DNA from: Pycnopodia helianthoides
Taxonomy: Eukaryota; Echinodermata; Asteroidea; Forcipulatida; Asteriidae
Direction of reading: 5' to 3'
Length of the DNA: 64,000 bases
NCBI GenBank assembly: GCA_032158295.1
Contig: CM063243.1
Span: 13,732,931 to 13,796,930, forward strand
This document shows, piece by piece, positions 23,321 to 35,924 of the stretch (position 1 is its first letter; every line of letters begins with the position of its first letter). A program made the position numbers and the translations under genes. Under the pieces are notes generated by a model. The model made no database searches, was not told the DNA's origin, and was given only the letters and a program-made list of their open reading frames with translations.

Positions 23321-24245
23321 GAAAGCTAAGATGTATTCTTTGTACCATCAGAATCCCTGAAACACCCCCAGCCCCCCTCCCCTCTTTCAATCAGGCTCTA
23401 TCCATGACCAGGCCCATGCATTCGAGACAGGCTGTTGCCCTGGTCTTGGTCGTTGTGTCCCATTAAAAATGGTCTCATAAGGCTTTTTGAGTTTCTAATG
23501 ACATTGCCCTTGCCTCAGAGGAAGTGGCCTAGACTAAACAGTCATTAAATTTAAGGCCTGCATGATTTTTTATTTTATTCATTTTTTTTTATTTTGAGAA
23601 TTTAAATAGACAACTGGTCAATAGTCTGTTTATTTTTCCACTGTCTAATTCTGCTTATGTTCAGATTTCTCCCCCACCCCATGAAATGTTTGTTGTTTTT
23701 AACTATTATGTTTTCTGTTGTAATGTAGCTTATTTTAATATATTGTTAGATTAAGAAATTTGCAAGGGCAGGCATCTTGTGGACAAATATAATGACTTCA
23801 GCTTTCTCATGAATGCAGATGGGGAAAAAAAGAAAAGCACTTAATTTCACACCACCCACCACCTGTACATGTACAAGTGTACAGAGCACACGTATACAAC
23901 CAGAGACAAACACAAGTTGTTGAAGTCTCTGTTAAAGAGGTTCATTAACCTGCAGAAAACTTGTGGTCAGTTGATTTTTGTTGTTTAATCATCTGCTGGC
24001 TGCAGATCCAACATCTGTCAATTTCCTTTGAGATTACTATCATATCCTGTGTCCTTAATCCTTTTTTGGTGTTACAAAGTCCCAAAATGACAAGTAATTG
24101 TTTTTTTTTTTCATTAATCATTCCTCAGCGTTGTTGTTTAAATCTTTGCAATTGGAAAGGAGACTATCAAAACCAGAGTGGGGTGGCTAGAGAGAGGGCA
24201 TGCAGACTGTTCCACAAATCTAAATAAATTCATTCATTTAGTACT
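23321..24245 (+). other. STX5: Probable STX5 3' untranslated region
   Basis: The sequence after the TGA has no coding signal. The first good AATAAA is at 24223-24228, so the transcript could end near 24245. The real end is not determinable from sequence. Confidence 0.35.
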
Positions 24246-25798
24246 AAGTCAGCATGTGAAAAAAGGTCGTGTAATACAGTATAGTTTACATTGTTCCCAA
24301 AGGGGGCAGTGTCATTTCCAGAACTTGTTTTCCTTTTCTTTTCCATGAATCCTATTTACACATGTAATGAAAGTGATGGGTCAGATGAATTTGATCCAGT
24401 GGTTGCTGCTGATATTTGGTGGGGGTGGGGGGGAGGGGAGCTCCCATACTCATTCCTACCACCTGTGGTTGTTTTAAGAAATTGGGCAGCCTTTAACCCT
24501 CTTGCTGTCTGACCATTCAATACCATTCACTGTGGTTTTGAATGATAGATGAACTATGCCAGCCTGCAATATGATGCCATGAGGGAATGCATGTACACAG
24601 TACACAGTTAGTTCTGTGCACAGTTGTGCCACCGTACACAACCTTGGCAGTCGAATGGTTTCAAATGGTTGGTCAACTCACTGGAAAATGTTGCCAAGAG
24701 TCACTGACAGTAGGAGGGTTAAACTCTGAAGTGCAGAGGTTGCAGTAATTTGATATCCAAGATGCCCCCTTAATACACTGTGAGGTCAAAGTCTTGTCAA
24801 TTGATGAGCATTTTACCTGCGGAACTTGAGCATGTATAAAGTCACTATAATGGGCGACTGTTGTACACTTTTCCTCAAAATGGTTTGTCAACCCGAGGCC
24901 TTTCTTAGTTAGTGACTAGGATGAATGAGGCAGTGTCTCGGTCACACATTACTCAAAAAGGAACTGAATTGAATGGTTACAGTTTAAACGAGTGTCCGAC
25001 TGAAGTTTAATGGCACACATTGAACCGCGTACCGGGTTGATGATGGGTACACTGTTGATAGAATGGTTGCACACGTATGTAAATGCATCTTGACCGTGTT
25101 TGAAACGAGGAATATGCAAAAAAAAAAACACAAATGAATAAAGTTACAAATTTTTTCATTTCACTGTTATTTTTGCTTTTTACAAAACAGCATTGATGTA
25201 TTCAAGTTGTTTCATTGAATAACGCCTTGTTTTACCTGTCAAAAATGATAATGTGAGGTGTAGCAACAACTTGTTTTCGCGGTGTATTTTTGATGGTAAG
25301 AATCATACATTTCCATTTCAGTGTACATGTAGAAACCACGCAAAATTGAGATAAAAAAGGGGAAGACGTGCATGTGCAAAGGGTTATGAATATTAACTAT
25401 GCTTTATTCAGTGGTCTGTTTGTTTGGTTTCCCTATGCATTCAAAAGCATGGAGATTTGAGTTCTCTAAATATTATGATGCCATTGAGTGTAATGCACGC
25501 ACTGTCATTTTAATAAAAATTTCCAGTTGGGACGGAAATAATCTGGTAAAAAAATTCATAGGAAAAACAGGTTCTGCAAAAAAAACAGTGTGCAATGTTT
25601 ACATGTGTTGGTGCATATGTTTGCGTGCATTTTCAAACACTCGGCTGATCACCCAATTTATATCTGAGCCCAAATTCAAACACAATATTGTTTTTGAAGA
25701 CTTACAAAATACCGTATTTCAGAATGGGTATGATTGTGGCCTCTACCACCATAGGGCCAGGTCAAAGTAAGCTTTCAGAATAAGAATCAACTTTTTTT
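24246..25798. other. Intergenic, one MITE
   Basis: No gene is supported. It contains the inverted TTAACCCTC element (24491-24723). The remaining sequence is AT-rich and shows nothing I recognise. Confidence 0.5.
24491..24723. mobile_element. TTAACCCTC-ended MITE, copy 2 (inverted)
   Basis: Reverse-complement copy of 1386-1620, sharing ACCATTCAATACCATTCACT, ATGCATGTACACAGTACACA and TTGCCAAGAGTCA with it. Ends CTTTAACCCTC and GAGGGTTAAA. Confidence 0.7.
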
Positions 25799-25947
25799 GT
25801 AAGCACAACAAAATTATGCTTACCAGAATAAGGTTACCAGCCAAAATACCATGTCCCATGTACCATTTATAACTGGTATCCTGCCCATTAGCAGAATATT
25901 GTTAAGCGATATTTTCTGCTTAGGCAGCTCTATATGCAATTGGGCCC
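25799..25947. mobile_element. GGGCCCAATTTCATAGAGC MITE, copy 2
   Basis: Contains GCTTACCAGAATAAGGTTAC, TGGTATCCTGCCCAT and TTAGGCAGCTCTAT, and ends ATTGGGCCC. The left terminus is decayed. Confidence 0.65.
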
Positions 25948-26682
25948 AGGTCTGATGCTTCATTCTTGTGTTGCTGAGGGCGAGACAGGTTTTCATTCGT
26001 CAAGGGAAACTCTATGAGGGAAAGATAAAATTTATACTAGAACTACAGCGACACCAAAGCAATGACCAAGGGCATCAATTGCCTGTGTGAAGTATCATAC
26101 CTAGGCTCAAGGAACAGTACAACTACACTAGTGTTAGTTTCAAATGGGAATTCAAATTGTCCAAATGGTCAGGTATTGACATTCTTCACCCACAAACGAG
26201 GTGATTCATACGTTGGTTTTTGGATGAGTAAATGCGTTTCTATCTTCAAGGTTTTAATCAACACACCTTCCAACTGTGGAAGTATAAACAAGTTTACCTA
26301 TATCTGTTCTTCCTTGTGGAAAAACTTAAATATATAACTAATACATATCTTATGAGAAAAGACGTAATTTATTTTATTAATACCCTCGTTATTCAGATAC
26401 AGATTGAAGTGCATAACCAAAAAGTTGAAACTTTTATGGGTTAGTTTTAATCAAGTATATAACTCTTGGACATGAGAATCTTACATGTGAAAGGTTGGAA
26501 GGCAAACAGTGTAAACAACACTAAGGAAGAAAATGCCACATCATGCGATTTGTGCAGCTACATTAAATGCGCCTACGAATAATTTGGAGTTCGTCTTTTC
26601 AGGCTGAACTCGGTCGGTTATTCATCTTCAGATTTTGGCTCACTCAAAATTACAGTCAACATCGTAAAGTTCCAATAGACCT

Positions 26683-26818
26683 TGCACATTGACGTCATCG
26701 CGCCGCTATCTTAGAGGTAAAACGATGATGAAACAATGTATGTACGCGCAGCGCACAGAATGTGCCAATGAGCAACTTGGCATCTAGCCGGGGCGCCCCA
26801 CTCAAATGACGTCAGGTA
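26683..26818. mobile_element. CRE-ended MITE, copy 1
   Basis: TGACGTCA occurs at both ends (26690-26697 and 26807-26814). Between them lie GCCGCTATCTTAGAGGTAAA, ATGTACGCGCAGCGCA, a CCAAT and GGGGCGCCC. This is the reverse orientation of 38128-38286. Confidence 0.65.
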
Positions 26819-29520
26819 TATGGTGTATTATATCAATTTTGAAAAACATGTACACATAACCACGTGTTGCCACCCTCTATGACAGAACTTTGCCAGCCAT
26901 AAATCTCGCTGACTTTGTTGTACTTTGGTATTGGTACTATTGGTGGGACTGTTGCTCAATGGCAGTACAACACAAATCACATTCCTGTATGTATTAACTA
27001 TCCGTTGCGGCCGCGAGGGAAATATCGAGCCCGTAAACCTCGCAGCCGAATAAATCCTTCGATTCTAAGATGTGGTCAGTCCACGTGTAATTAAATTGCC
27101 CTTTTTGCGTCTGTTTGTCGGGGTACTCTCTGGATATAGTCCATATCCAAACACCGTTGGGAAGTCGTGTTCAAATGTCAAATGAGAGCGGTTAAATTAC
27201 CCTGACTGCTAGCCGGGATTTACTGCAGGAGGAAAGACCGTGCCTATCGGCAAACATGTTCGTTAGAGTTTGTCATTCCTATGTTGGGTTATTACATGTG
27301 TGGAGACGTGTACAGGTAATTTGCCAATATTGTGCGGCTGGGCTCGAGGTGTTTTATTCCCCTTTCAGAAGTTTCAAGAAATGTAAAGTATAATTTGTTG
27401 GTGAAATGTACAGTGGAAACCCAGGGTTTCTTTCACACGGATCAATTCGTGGATACTGCTCTCTGTTTCGATGGTTGCGAAACACCAAGACTGTTAAAAA
27501 ATAGTCAGGGATAATGCACATCACACCTTCAATAGGTCATGCAACTATTAATAGTGGGTCAAAGAAAACTGAAAACCAATCACGTTTATTGAAGGTTAAA
27601 GTATATAAAGGGTACTGCAATATAATACATGGTAACATGTATTCCATCAATGCACAGCCATCTTCCCACCCCATTCAAGTCAGTGTAGCCAAAACGAGGC
27701 CAGAAGGGCAAAATGAATTGATTCCTTCTAGGTATAAACGTAATCTGTATTAGGAATGGTATCATACAAATGCGGTGGTGTACGTTACCTGCATACCCCA
27801 TTGGATTGGTGGCAAATGTGGTTCTTTTACCGATGACAAACTTGTCAAACGGATGTTAATACTGTAGTTAGGACTGTCTATATTTTTGAACTATCATCTT
27901 TTCTTGCCTTTTGTACCTTTTGTTTAATCTACTATAATCTCCTTCTTTTTTCCCCCAATCAGCTGAGTTTATGTGTAATTTAAAAGGCAATTAGTTGTTA
28001 ACCCATCAGTTTAAGGATGTCAATAAACTAACAGTACAATCATTTGAAACTGTTGGATGATTGGTTTCGGGTCAGTTTTATTGTACAACGATGATGATGA
28101 TGACTGGAGTCAATGACGAGTATAGCTGAAATCTAGCCTGGTATTTTCTTGTAAAACTCCAGTGATTTATTGTTGCAGATTTTATTTTTGTAAAGGTGTG
28201 TGAAGAAGGCCTGTACAAGCGTGATTTTTTTCGTGTGGAAGTTCACAAGGAACTTTCACACCGTGAATTAATGTTGGTGCAAGTTTTTAATGTGTGGTCG
28301 GGCAGTGTTGTTGACCGAGTCGCCCGATTAACAAGCAGATAGTCGGGGTAGTTTAATCACGATGAGACAAATCTGCTTAATGTGGTTGTTGCCGACTTAA
28401 CTCTAAGTGATGTATTCTCCGGTTCATGTGTTAACAAAAATCACCCCAAGTGCAGTCACCTGGGGGAATCGAACCTTGGACTCTGTGCACTCTACACCAG
28501 AGTGTCTTTAAGTAAGTTGTCTTGATGCTTCAAGTGTTTCATTACAACGGCTCTAAACAGACAGGCACTTGGTCAGCTTATTTCATCATTTTTTTTCCTT
28601 GCATATTTACTGCCATAGAAAAGAGAAACATACTGTACAAAGTGTAGCGTGATAGACGGTTTCCTCTCTCTTTTTGCAATAACAAAAAAGAATCAAACTC
28701 AACTGCATCGCAAGAATTGAATGTTATTTTTTTATTTAATTTGTTTGTCTTTTTTTTATCAATTCATACAGACTGATGTCCCAATTGAGTGAATTTATTT
28801 AGTAACTACATGTATAAGTGTTTATTGTATGTTATTTTATTGTTCATAACAGGTTATACGGTTTAAGGTAATTGGGATGAAGAGAGTCTTGCTTGTGAAC
28901 TCCTAATCACGGGAGCTTAACAAAACTTAATAAAAAATAATAAATAATTTAATAATATATACAAACAAAGCTTCAGATAACTAGTCTATTTTTTTTCTTA
29001 TGGGATGTTGGCAAAACCAAAACAAAAATAGTCGGGGAAAAAACCACAAGACCATAAGTCATTTTTGAGATACGGTGATGGACACATTACTGTGACACTT
29101 CCAGTAATAGGTTGGGCTAAATTTGTCTGTATACACCCAAACCAAACAGTTAACCATACCTAAAACAGGCAAACTGCAATAATTGCAATGTGTTATGGAC
29201 CTGTATTAACGTGGCGTTCTGCTTTGGTTTTCGAAAGCAACAAAGGGTTGGGTTTTTTTTCAATCAAGCTGGACATACTGTTTGAATTGGAGCATTACTT
29301 TCGTTTTCCCATCAAGTCGAATCTTTACTTAATTGCGGTTGAAGAAATCTGAACACAACGCCGTGGCAAAAATTGCAATGCATTGCAGTACAGTCCCTCA
29401 TGGACTAACTGTGGATCTGTTTATGTATTTATTATTATTTTATTTTGATAATTTTAATCGTTGACTGAAGAAAGACCCTTTCAATTGGTTAATCAAAACA
29501 AACAAAGACATGGAGACATA
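26819..29520. other. Intergenic, no gene seen
   Basis: AT-rich sequence without splice-linked coding exons. A B-box-like GGTTCGATTCC near 28467-28477 (minus strand) suggests an old SINE fragment. Nothing else is supportable. Confidence 0.5.
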
Positions 29521-29696
29521 TGGGCCAAGCACAACAAGTAGCTAAGCACGTCAAAATGATGCTTACCAGAATAAGGTTACCAGCCAAACTACCACGTCAC
29601 ATGTACAATTTGTGACTGGTATCTTGCTCATGTCTGCTCAGCAGACAACTGTTAAGCAATATTTTGTGCTTAGGCAGCTCTATGAAATTGGGCCCT
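29521..29696. mobile_element. GGGCCCAATTTCATAGAGC MITE, copy 3
   Basis: Runs from GGGCCAAGCACAACAAGTAG to GCAGCTCTATGAAATTGGGCCC. Internal GACTGGTATCTTGCTCATG matches the other copies. Confidence 0.7.
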
Positions 29697-30217
29697 GTTG
29701 TTTAGTCACATCAAGATCGGAAAAACCGCATGAAAGATTTATTAAGTCTAAGCCGAGTAAAACACCATCCTTGTAAATTTTGTACATTTTGTCGTTATTT
29801 TATTAATTTAAACGAATACATGGCTGTGTATCACACACACACAAAATTTATAATGTAATTACTGTAAGGAGCTTCATAACTATCTGCTTAGGATTAAAAA
29901 CAACTATTGTAATAAAAAAATAATAAAACTATAATTGTCAATTTATACACTGTCTTTTGTGTCAGTCGTGTTTTGTTATTTGTAATCTTTGTATTTTTTC
30001 TTAAGATTTTTCAAGTTTGACTTCTGTATCTTTTTTATTGGTTTCTGAAGCATTTAAAAAAATAACGTTGCTTTTATGATATATTTTTTAGCTTTAAAAG
30101 CCCTTCATATTTATTGAGGGGAAAAAACGATCTGCCGGTGTGACAAGAGAGAAGATAATAATATAATAACAGAACATTTTGGGGCACAGTATCTGGAGGA
30201 CCATTCAAAGGCGCCGA

Positions 30218-30372
30218 ACAGTCAGTATTTTCCTGCAAGGTATATTATGTGGAGCTACTTTTTAAAGTTTGAGACCTATTCCATAGCACAATGTAATGGT
30301 TTACATATGCTGCCAATCAGACCATCAGGAACACCGGGACGAACCCCTTCTCTTTTCGATAAGTACACTGGG
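30218..30372 (-). mobile_element. Truncated SINE body
   Basis: TTTTCCTGCAAGGTAT, GAGACCTATTCC, GCACAATGTAATGGTTTACA, AGGAACACCGGG and TTCTCTTTTCGATAAGTACA match the body of the SINE at 13093-13516. The tRNA-like head is absent. Confidence 0.65.
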
Positions 30373-30884
30373 TTCTAATCTTTCAGACGTTAATGCTCAC
30401 TCTGGGTTCAGTAGAACGGATACACATGGTTTCTAAGCTGCATGGATTCGAGGATTTGAAAACTTTTCCCCAGACGATTCCGTGGTTTGAGGCCGTGATT
30501 AGCCAGTGGAGATTTTGTGGTGGGGGGGGGGGGACGCGGTTTATAATATCCGTTGTAATAATTAATTTCATTTATCTCGTCCGAACGTATCTTTGCCCAA
30601 ACCACGTGTGGGCGATATGAGCTTGAAACAATGATTGATATCAGTCTGACAGGTACGATCTGATCTGAATGCAGAATGTGTAAACAAAACAAACACATTT
30701 GCAGAGGTTTCATGGAGATGATGCTCTCTGGTAATTATCAACTTGGTAGCAGTTGGAGTCAGAGAACAAGCTTAGGGGTGCGCAAACAGGATAAAAGGGG
30801 GACAAAACCTGATAATGGCGGGTTCTATTATGCTGAGTACTCATAACATAGTGCACATTCTTAATATTTGTCCAATAGAAGAAA

Positions 30885-31235
30885 TATCTCTGTTAATAAT
30901 AGAGATATCTCAATAGAGATATCTATAATAGAGATAGGCCTATAGAGAAATATCTAATGGAGATATCTCTTATGAAGATGTCCCTATCACTCTTATCACT
31001 ATATCCCTAAAGAAGATGAATAGAGATATCTGTAATAGAGATATAATAGAGAAATATCTAATGGAGATATATCTTATGGAGATGTCCCTTTCACTTTATC
31101 ACTATCCCTAAAGAAGATGAATAGAGATATCTCAATAGAGATATCTGTAATAGAGATATAATAGAGAAATATCTAATGGAGATATATCTTATGGAGATGT
31201 TCCTTTCACTTTATCACCTAAAGAAGATGAATAGA
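30885..31235. repeat. Minisatellite of AGAGATATC words, about three long units
   Basis: Roughly 100-130-bp units repeat (AATAGAGATATC, AATATCTAATGGAGATAT, TTATGGAGATGTCCC, CCTAAAGAAGATGAATAGAG), themselves built from shorter ATAGAGATAT repeats. Confidence 0.85.
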
Positions 31236-31777
31236 GATATATCGAGGACATTATGTTTTAGCTTCCAATGTAAGCTCACGCGAGGAAAATCATGGGAAGA
31301 TTTTCGACTTTAAGGGTTTCTGTTCTGTTCTAAGAAGCTGCTATTAAAAGAGATTATATCCAATCCTAGCAGAGCTATATCTATACGATCTGTTTCTGTG
31401 TCTACTATTAGTACTAAACGAACGGTCATATTATTGTCGTCACTGATTATGAGATGAGAGGCATCGCGCATGAGCACAACCACAGAAGAGGACACGTGGT
31501 GTCAATAGATACGTATAAATAACTGCCATTGGCGAGAGGTGAGTTGAATCTCGATTAGTTCGAAAGTAGTTTCGCCGAGGAACTGACGATCCGGACTTAA
31601 CTCGAAACTATACTTGAAGATTAATGTCCGTATAGTCTCTTTCACCTGTAATCACAACCATCTGTGGATCGTGAAGTCATTGGGTGAGTCTCTTTGTGAT
31701 TTTAGAGTAGGATTTCAGTGTTTAACTTGCTCACTTTATACTTGGCTAGTACTTTCTGAGTAATAAATCTGTGACCA

Positions 31778-32162
31778 TTAAAGGCACATTACAGAATTGG
31801 TTTTTGCTAACAAAACAGTTGCTGGCAGTGTAAGCACTTTATGTAATCCACCATATACATAAACTGACAAACCTGTGGAAGTTTGAGATAGATCGACCAT
31901 CTGGGTCACGAGAAAATAGTGAAAAATCGATTACACATTTGCATGAAATCATATAGGGTTCAACAAATGAATAAAACGCTCACTGAGCGATAAACTCCAA
32001 TCGGAAAATTAGTTTATTCATTTCTCATCAAATATGGCATTTCAGACAGAAATACTTCAAGGGATGTTTTCTACTGTCATCATCATTAGACCGTGTAAGT
32101 TTTATGTAAACCTGTGATCAAAAGTATATTTTACAATTACCAATTCTGTAATGTTCCTTTAA
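31778..32162. mobile_element. TTAA-bounded MITE, family A copy 2
   Basis: TTAAAGGCACATTACAG to CTGTAATGTTCCTTTAA. Near-identical inside to copies at 3617 and 46385, e.g. CTGGCAGTGTAAGCACTTTA and CCATCTGGGTCACGAGAAAA. Confidence 0.85.
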
Positions 32163-32436
32163 GCAAAGTTTACAAGAGAGCCAACGGTTGATGTTTGACA
32201 TTTCTTTAGCCTGTTGCATATCGTAACCCTTCCCCCCCCCCAACAGTTGTCGTCGTCGATTTGTTGTACCCGTGTGTTATTATCTTATCGATATATCGAA
32301 TTCCCATGGGAATAAACCATAGATTCAAAGGAGATCAAACTCCTTTAATCGGCTCTTCCAATTGATTTGAAACAAAATGAGACATATGATTTGTGTTGCA
32401 CCTTTCTCTATGGTTGCACTCATACACCGATGTGTG

Positions 32437-32827
32437 TTAAATGCACTGGACACTATTGGTAATTACTCAAAATAATTGTTAGCATAAAAACTTACTTGGT
32501 AACAAGCAATGGAGAGCTGTTGTAGTATAAAACATTGTGAGAAACGGCTCCCTCTGAAGTAACGTAGTTTTTGAGAAAGAAGTAATTTCTCAGTAAAACA
32601 TTTGAATTGATTATGAGACCTCACGCGTGAGGTCTCAAAATCAAGCATCTGAAAGCACACAACTTCGTGTGACAAGGGTGTTTTTTCTTTCATTTTCATC
32701 TCGCAACTTCGACGACCAATCGAGTTCAAATTTTCACAGGTTTGTTATTTTGTGCATATGTTGAGATATATACACCAAGTGAGAAGACTGGTCTTTGACA
32801 ATTACCAAAAGTGTCCAGTGTCTTTAA
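32437..32827. mobile_element. TTAA-bounded MITE, family E
   Basis: Begins TTAAATGCACTGGACACT and ends AGTGTCCAGTGTCTTTAA. Internal AAAACTTACTTGGTAACAAG and a short palindrome around CCTCACGCGTGAGG. Confidence 0.8.
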
Positions 32828-33071
32828 GCATTATCTACTCAGTACTTTCCCAATTTCCGTGGGGAAAAAAATCCATAGGCATATTTAACTTGAGTAATAA
32901 GCCTGTGGATTTTTTACCCAACAGTAACTCCGGAAAATACTGAGTACACAGTGCTTATTAACACACATTTATCCCCGATGCAAATTCAATATCCATTTAA
33001 ATAATGAGTCGTCCCACGATACCTATGCCACTTTTGTCCATTTTGCACGATATTGTCATTTAGATTTGTTT

Positions 33072-33423
33072 TTAAAGCACAAGTACACAATTTTCAAAGA
33101 CTTGTATCCGCACTTTATGTGACCCAACATATATTATACATAAAATAACAAACTTGTGAAATGTTAAGCTCAATTGGTCTTCGGAGTCATGAGAGAACAG
33201 TGGAAAAACCCGTTATAATGTTTTCACCCTTTTCAAATATCGGGTTTTGGACACGCGCGATAAAGGTTAATTGTTTTGCTCACTTCCTAAAAACTCTATA
33301 GCATTTCAAGCAAAACTATTTCAAGGGAAGTTTACCACCATGACCATCTTTATACCATGTAAGTTATGTGCAAATCTGGGAACATTTATATTTTCAATCT
33401 TAAATGCTGTACACAACCTTTAA
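33072..33423. mobile_element. TTAA-bounded MITE, family C copy 1
   Basis: Begins TTAAAGCACAAGTACACA and ends GCTGTACACAACCTTTAA. Shares GCTCAATTGGTCTTCGGAG with family B and ATGTAAGTTATGTGCAAATC with C copy 2 at 58135. Confidence 0.75.
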
Positions 33424-35252
33424 CCAAGGTAAGCTTCGCATTATTTCTCACGGTGAGACATGCCTGAGGTATGGATTTACGCCAATAGACCAAGACGAAC
33501 GACCATCAATTTGACAGTATTCTTTGCCACGCGACAGCAGCAATATTCCGATACCTCCGTCTTAAAGATAAAAGGGAATCTTACAAACAACAGACCTTCC
33601 TTTACGAGGTAAAAGGGTGATTTCCTAGATGCGCTAGGTCCTCCAAATTACTGTTATTCTCCCGTGTGAGCTCGTAAGTCCAGTGCCAACCATAATGTTG
33701 CTGTTTGCTTTTAAAGGACTTGTATTTTGAAATGAAACTCTAAACTCTAATTGGCAGGTCGATATTTCAAACTTGTCTAAGGCCATTAAGCATCAGGCGT
33801 TCGTCTTGTCAATTTGAAGTGCACTTTTGTCTCTAGTGTAATGGTAAGAAACAACAAGGTCCATTTTCTTTGCACTTGAGGGAGAGCTTTTCATTCAAGA
33901 CGGTACTTTACTCGAGTGGAAATAAATAAAACATATTAAAATTCCCCCTTTTTATTATAGCTGCTCAACAGATGACAGATTAGAGATTGGTAAATGTTGA
34001 TTATACAAACATGCTTTGGGGAGACAGTCATCTGCGTATTGACGCTTATATAAAGGATTATTGACAACTTTACCGCTCCGAGATTAAACCCAGTAACAGA
34101 GGAAAACCGAAACCACAATTTGATCTTCGCAAAGGGTTGAAAACGATTTGAAATTTTGTGGTTTCACTTCAGCTTTCAACAATATCGATATTTTTTTTTT
34201 CGCTTTGATACGTTGGGTACCTCGGACTTGCAAAGGCACAATACTTGAGACACGCACCCATGATAATAATAATATTGGTATCTATTTACCCTTTTCTCTC
34301 ATTGTATCTGACGCCGAACGTAGGAGTGAGCTTTTCTTCAATTTTGCGCCCCCCGAAAAAGGGGAAAGAAAGAAAGCAAAATTGAGGTTATTGTGCAAAC
34401 ATTGCTCGGGCTGCAACGCGACACTCTTTTGCCACGCCACCTCGGGCGACAGAACACAATCTGCGGTTGTGATGAGTTCACGGGTAAAAGAAGACACAAT
34501 TCCCTCCCACCCCATAATCGTCATACAATTATCAGCTATTCTGATAAAATGTATTATTGCTTGACATTATGAATAAATCAAGAGTCAACAAATTGCACAG
34601 AGCAACAGTGATACATCAAGACTCCACTTTCAAAGCCTAATGTACAACGCCATTCACGAGATAGATAGATGATGGTTTGGTTAATAATGGGTAACTCTAT
34701 CTGAAATCAATGTAACATTTCGCTGACATGGTTTTTTTTTTCTTTCTTCTTCTTCTGAATCGCCCTCCTTAGATTTGAGAATCATTTGAAAAAGCCAGTA
34801 CCCTGGTTTGACATTTTTATGAACTTGTGGGGTTTGTTTTCATCTCTACTGACCAAATACATTTTACGTAGGTATCGAACTTCGAACAAGCGACGACGTT
34901 CAATTAATGTCACTCAGAATCAGCTAGAGTTGAATGGGGGAGTAAACTTCTTCCTTTTTTAAGACTCAAGCGGCAGAAAAACGCTGTTTGCCGATGTTGA
35001 TAATAATTATAAAAGTGACAGTACATTTTGAAGAAAGGCTTAGTCAACCTCGTTCTCAGTTGTGTACGATCTTGCCGCGCCATTTTCTTTCTTTCTCAGG
35101 ATGCCTTGCTCGATCGTAACCCCTGGAAGTGTGACTTTGAAATAACCAAATAACTATATTGGAAATTTTAATAAGTCATGTGGTTTATCCATTCTGTGTT
35201 AGAGACTACGCAGAGCGCGCTATCAAAAGACGCATCAGGTCATAAAGCAACT
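33424..35252. other. Intergenic, no gene seen
   Basis: No splice-supported coding exon or recognisable repeat apart from short simple tracts. The 138-codon frame near 34148 has no family signature. Confidence 0.5.
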
Positions 35253-35424
35253 GGGCCCAACTCCATAGAGCTGCTCAAGCACAAAAAGTAGCCGAGTACA
35301 ATCAAATTATGCCAAAATAGCATGTCACATGTACAGTATGTGACTGGTATCCTGCTTTCTTTTGCTTAGCAGAAATTTGTTCAGCACTATTTTCTGCTTA
35401 AGCGTCTCTACGAAATATGGGCCC
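35253..35424. mobile_element. GGGCCCAATTTCATAGAGC MITE, copy 4 (both ends present)
   Basis: Begins GGGCCCAACTCCATAGAGC and ends TCTCTACGAAATATGGGCCC; these are inverted over about 28 bp including the TGCTTAAGC block. This best defines the element at about 170 bp. Confidence 0.75.
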
Positions 35425-35924
35425 TGGGGCCGTATTCACGAAACTTAACTTAGTGTTGCACTTAAGCCTACTGGTCACCTCTTATTCTTTTTTCTTCTTT
35501 TTTTTATCTTGGATGTCTTAGTGTGTCTAAGTGGTGTGTTTTTTAGTGCTTCCATGCAGGGGTTAGTGACGAGAGGTGTCGATACGGCGCGCTGCCCATG
35601 GTAGCAAGGCTGGGGGCTTAGTATTAAAATGAGTGTCTTAGTAAAGAATACCAATAGCAAACTGTTGTACAAAAAATACGTTAAAAGGGAACAGGTTTCA
35701 GTTTACTGGTTGCATGCACCCGGGGTACGGCACCATATGGGGAGTTGAATGGAAATTATGTTATGCTATTACGAAGTTATCTGTGATTGCAAATAACACA
35801 AACAGAAATAAACAAGTGGCAAGCAAGGTAAAACAAAAACAACTGCGTCATTTTGTCTTTCTTATTGACTAACAATAATAGTTTGACACTTGTTGATTAT
35901 GTTCTCTGTATTTGTTTACTACAG

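Noticed and set aside
28441..28506. tRNA gene suggested by GGTTCGATTCC
   Set aside because: No complete cloverleaf or A box at the right distance. Probably a SINE relic.
34148..34564. 138-codon plus-strand frame
   Set aside because: No start context, splice partner or recognisable motif.
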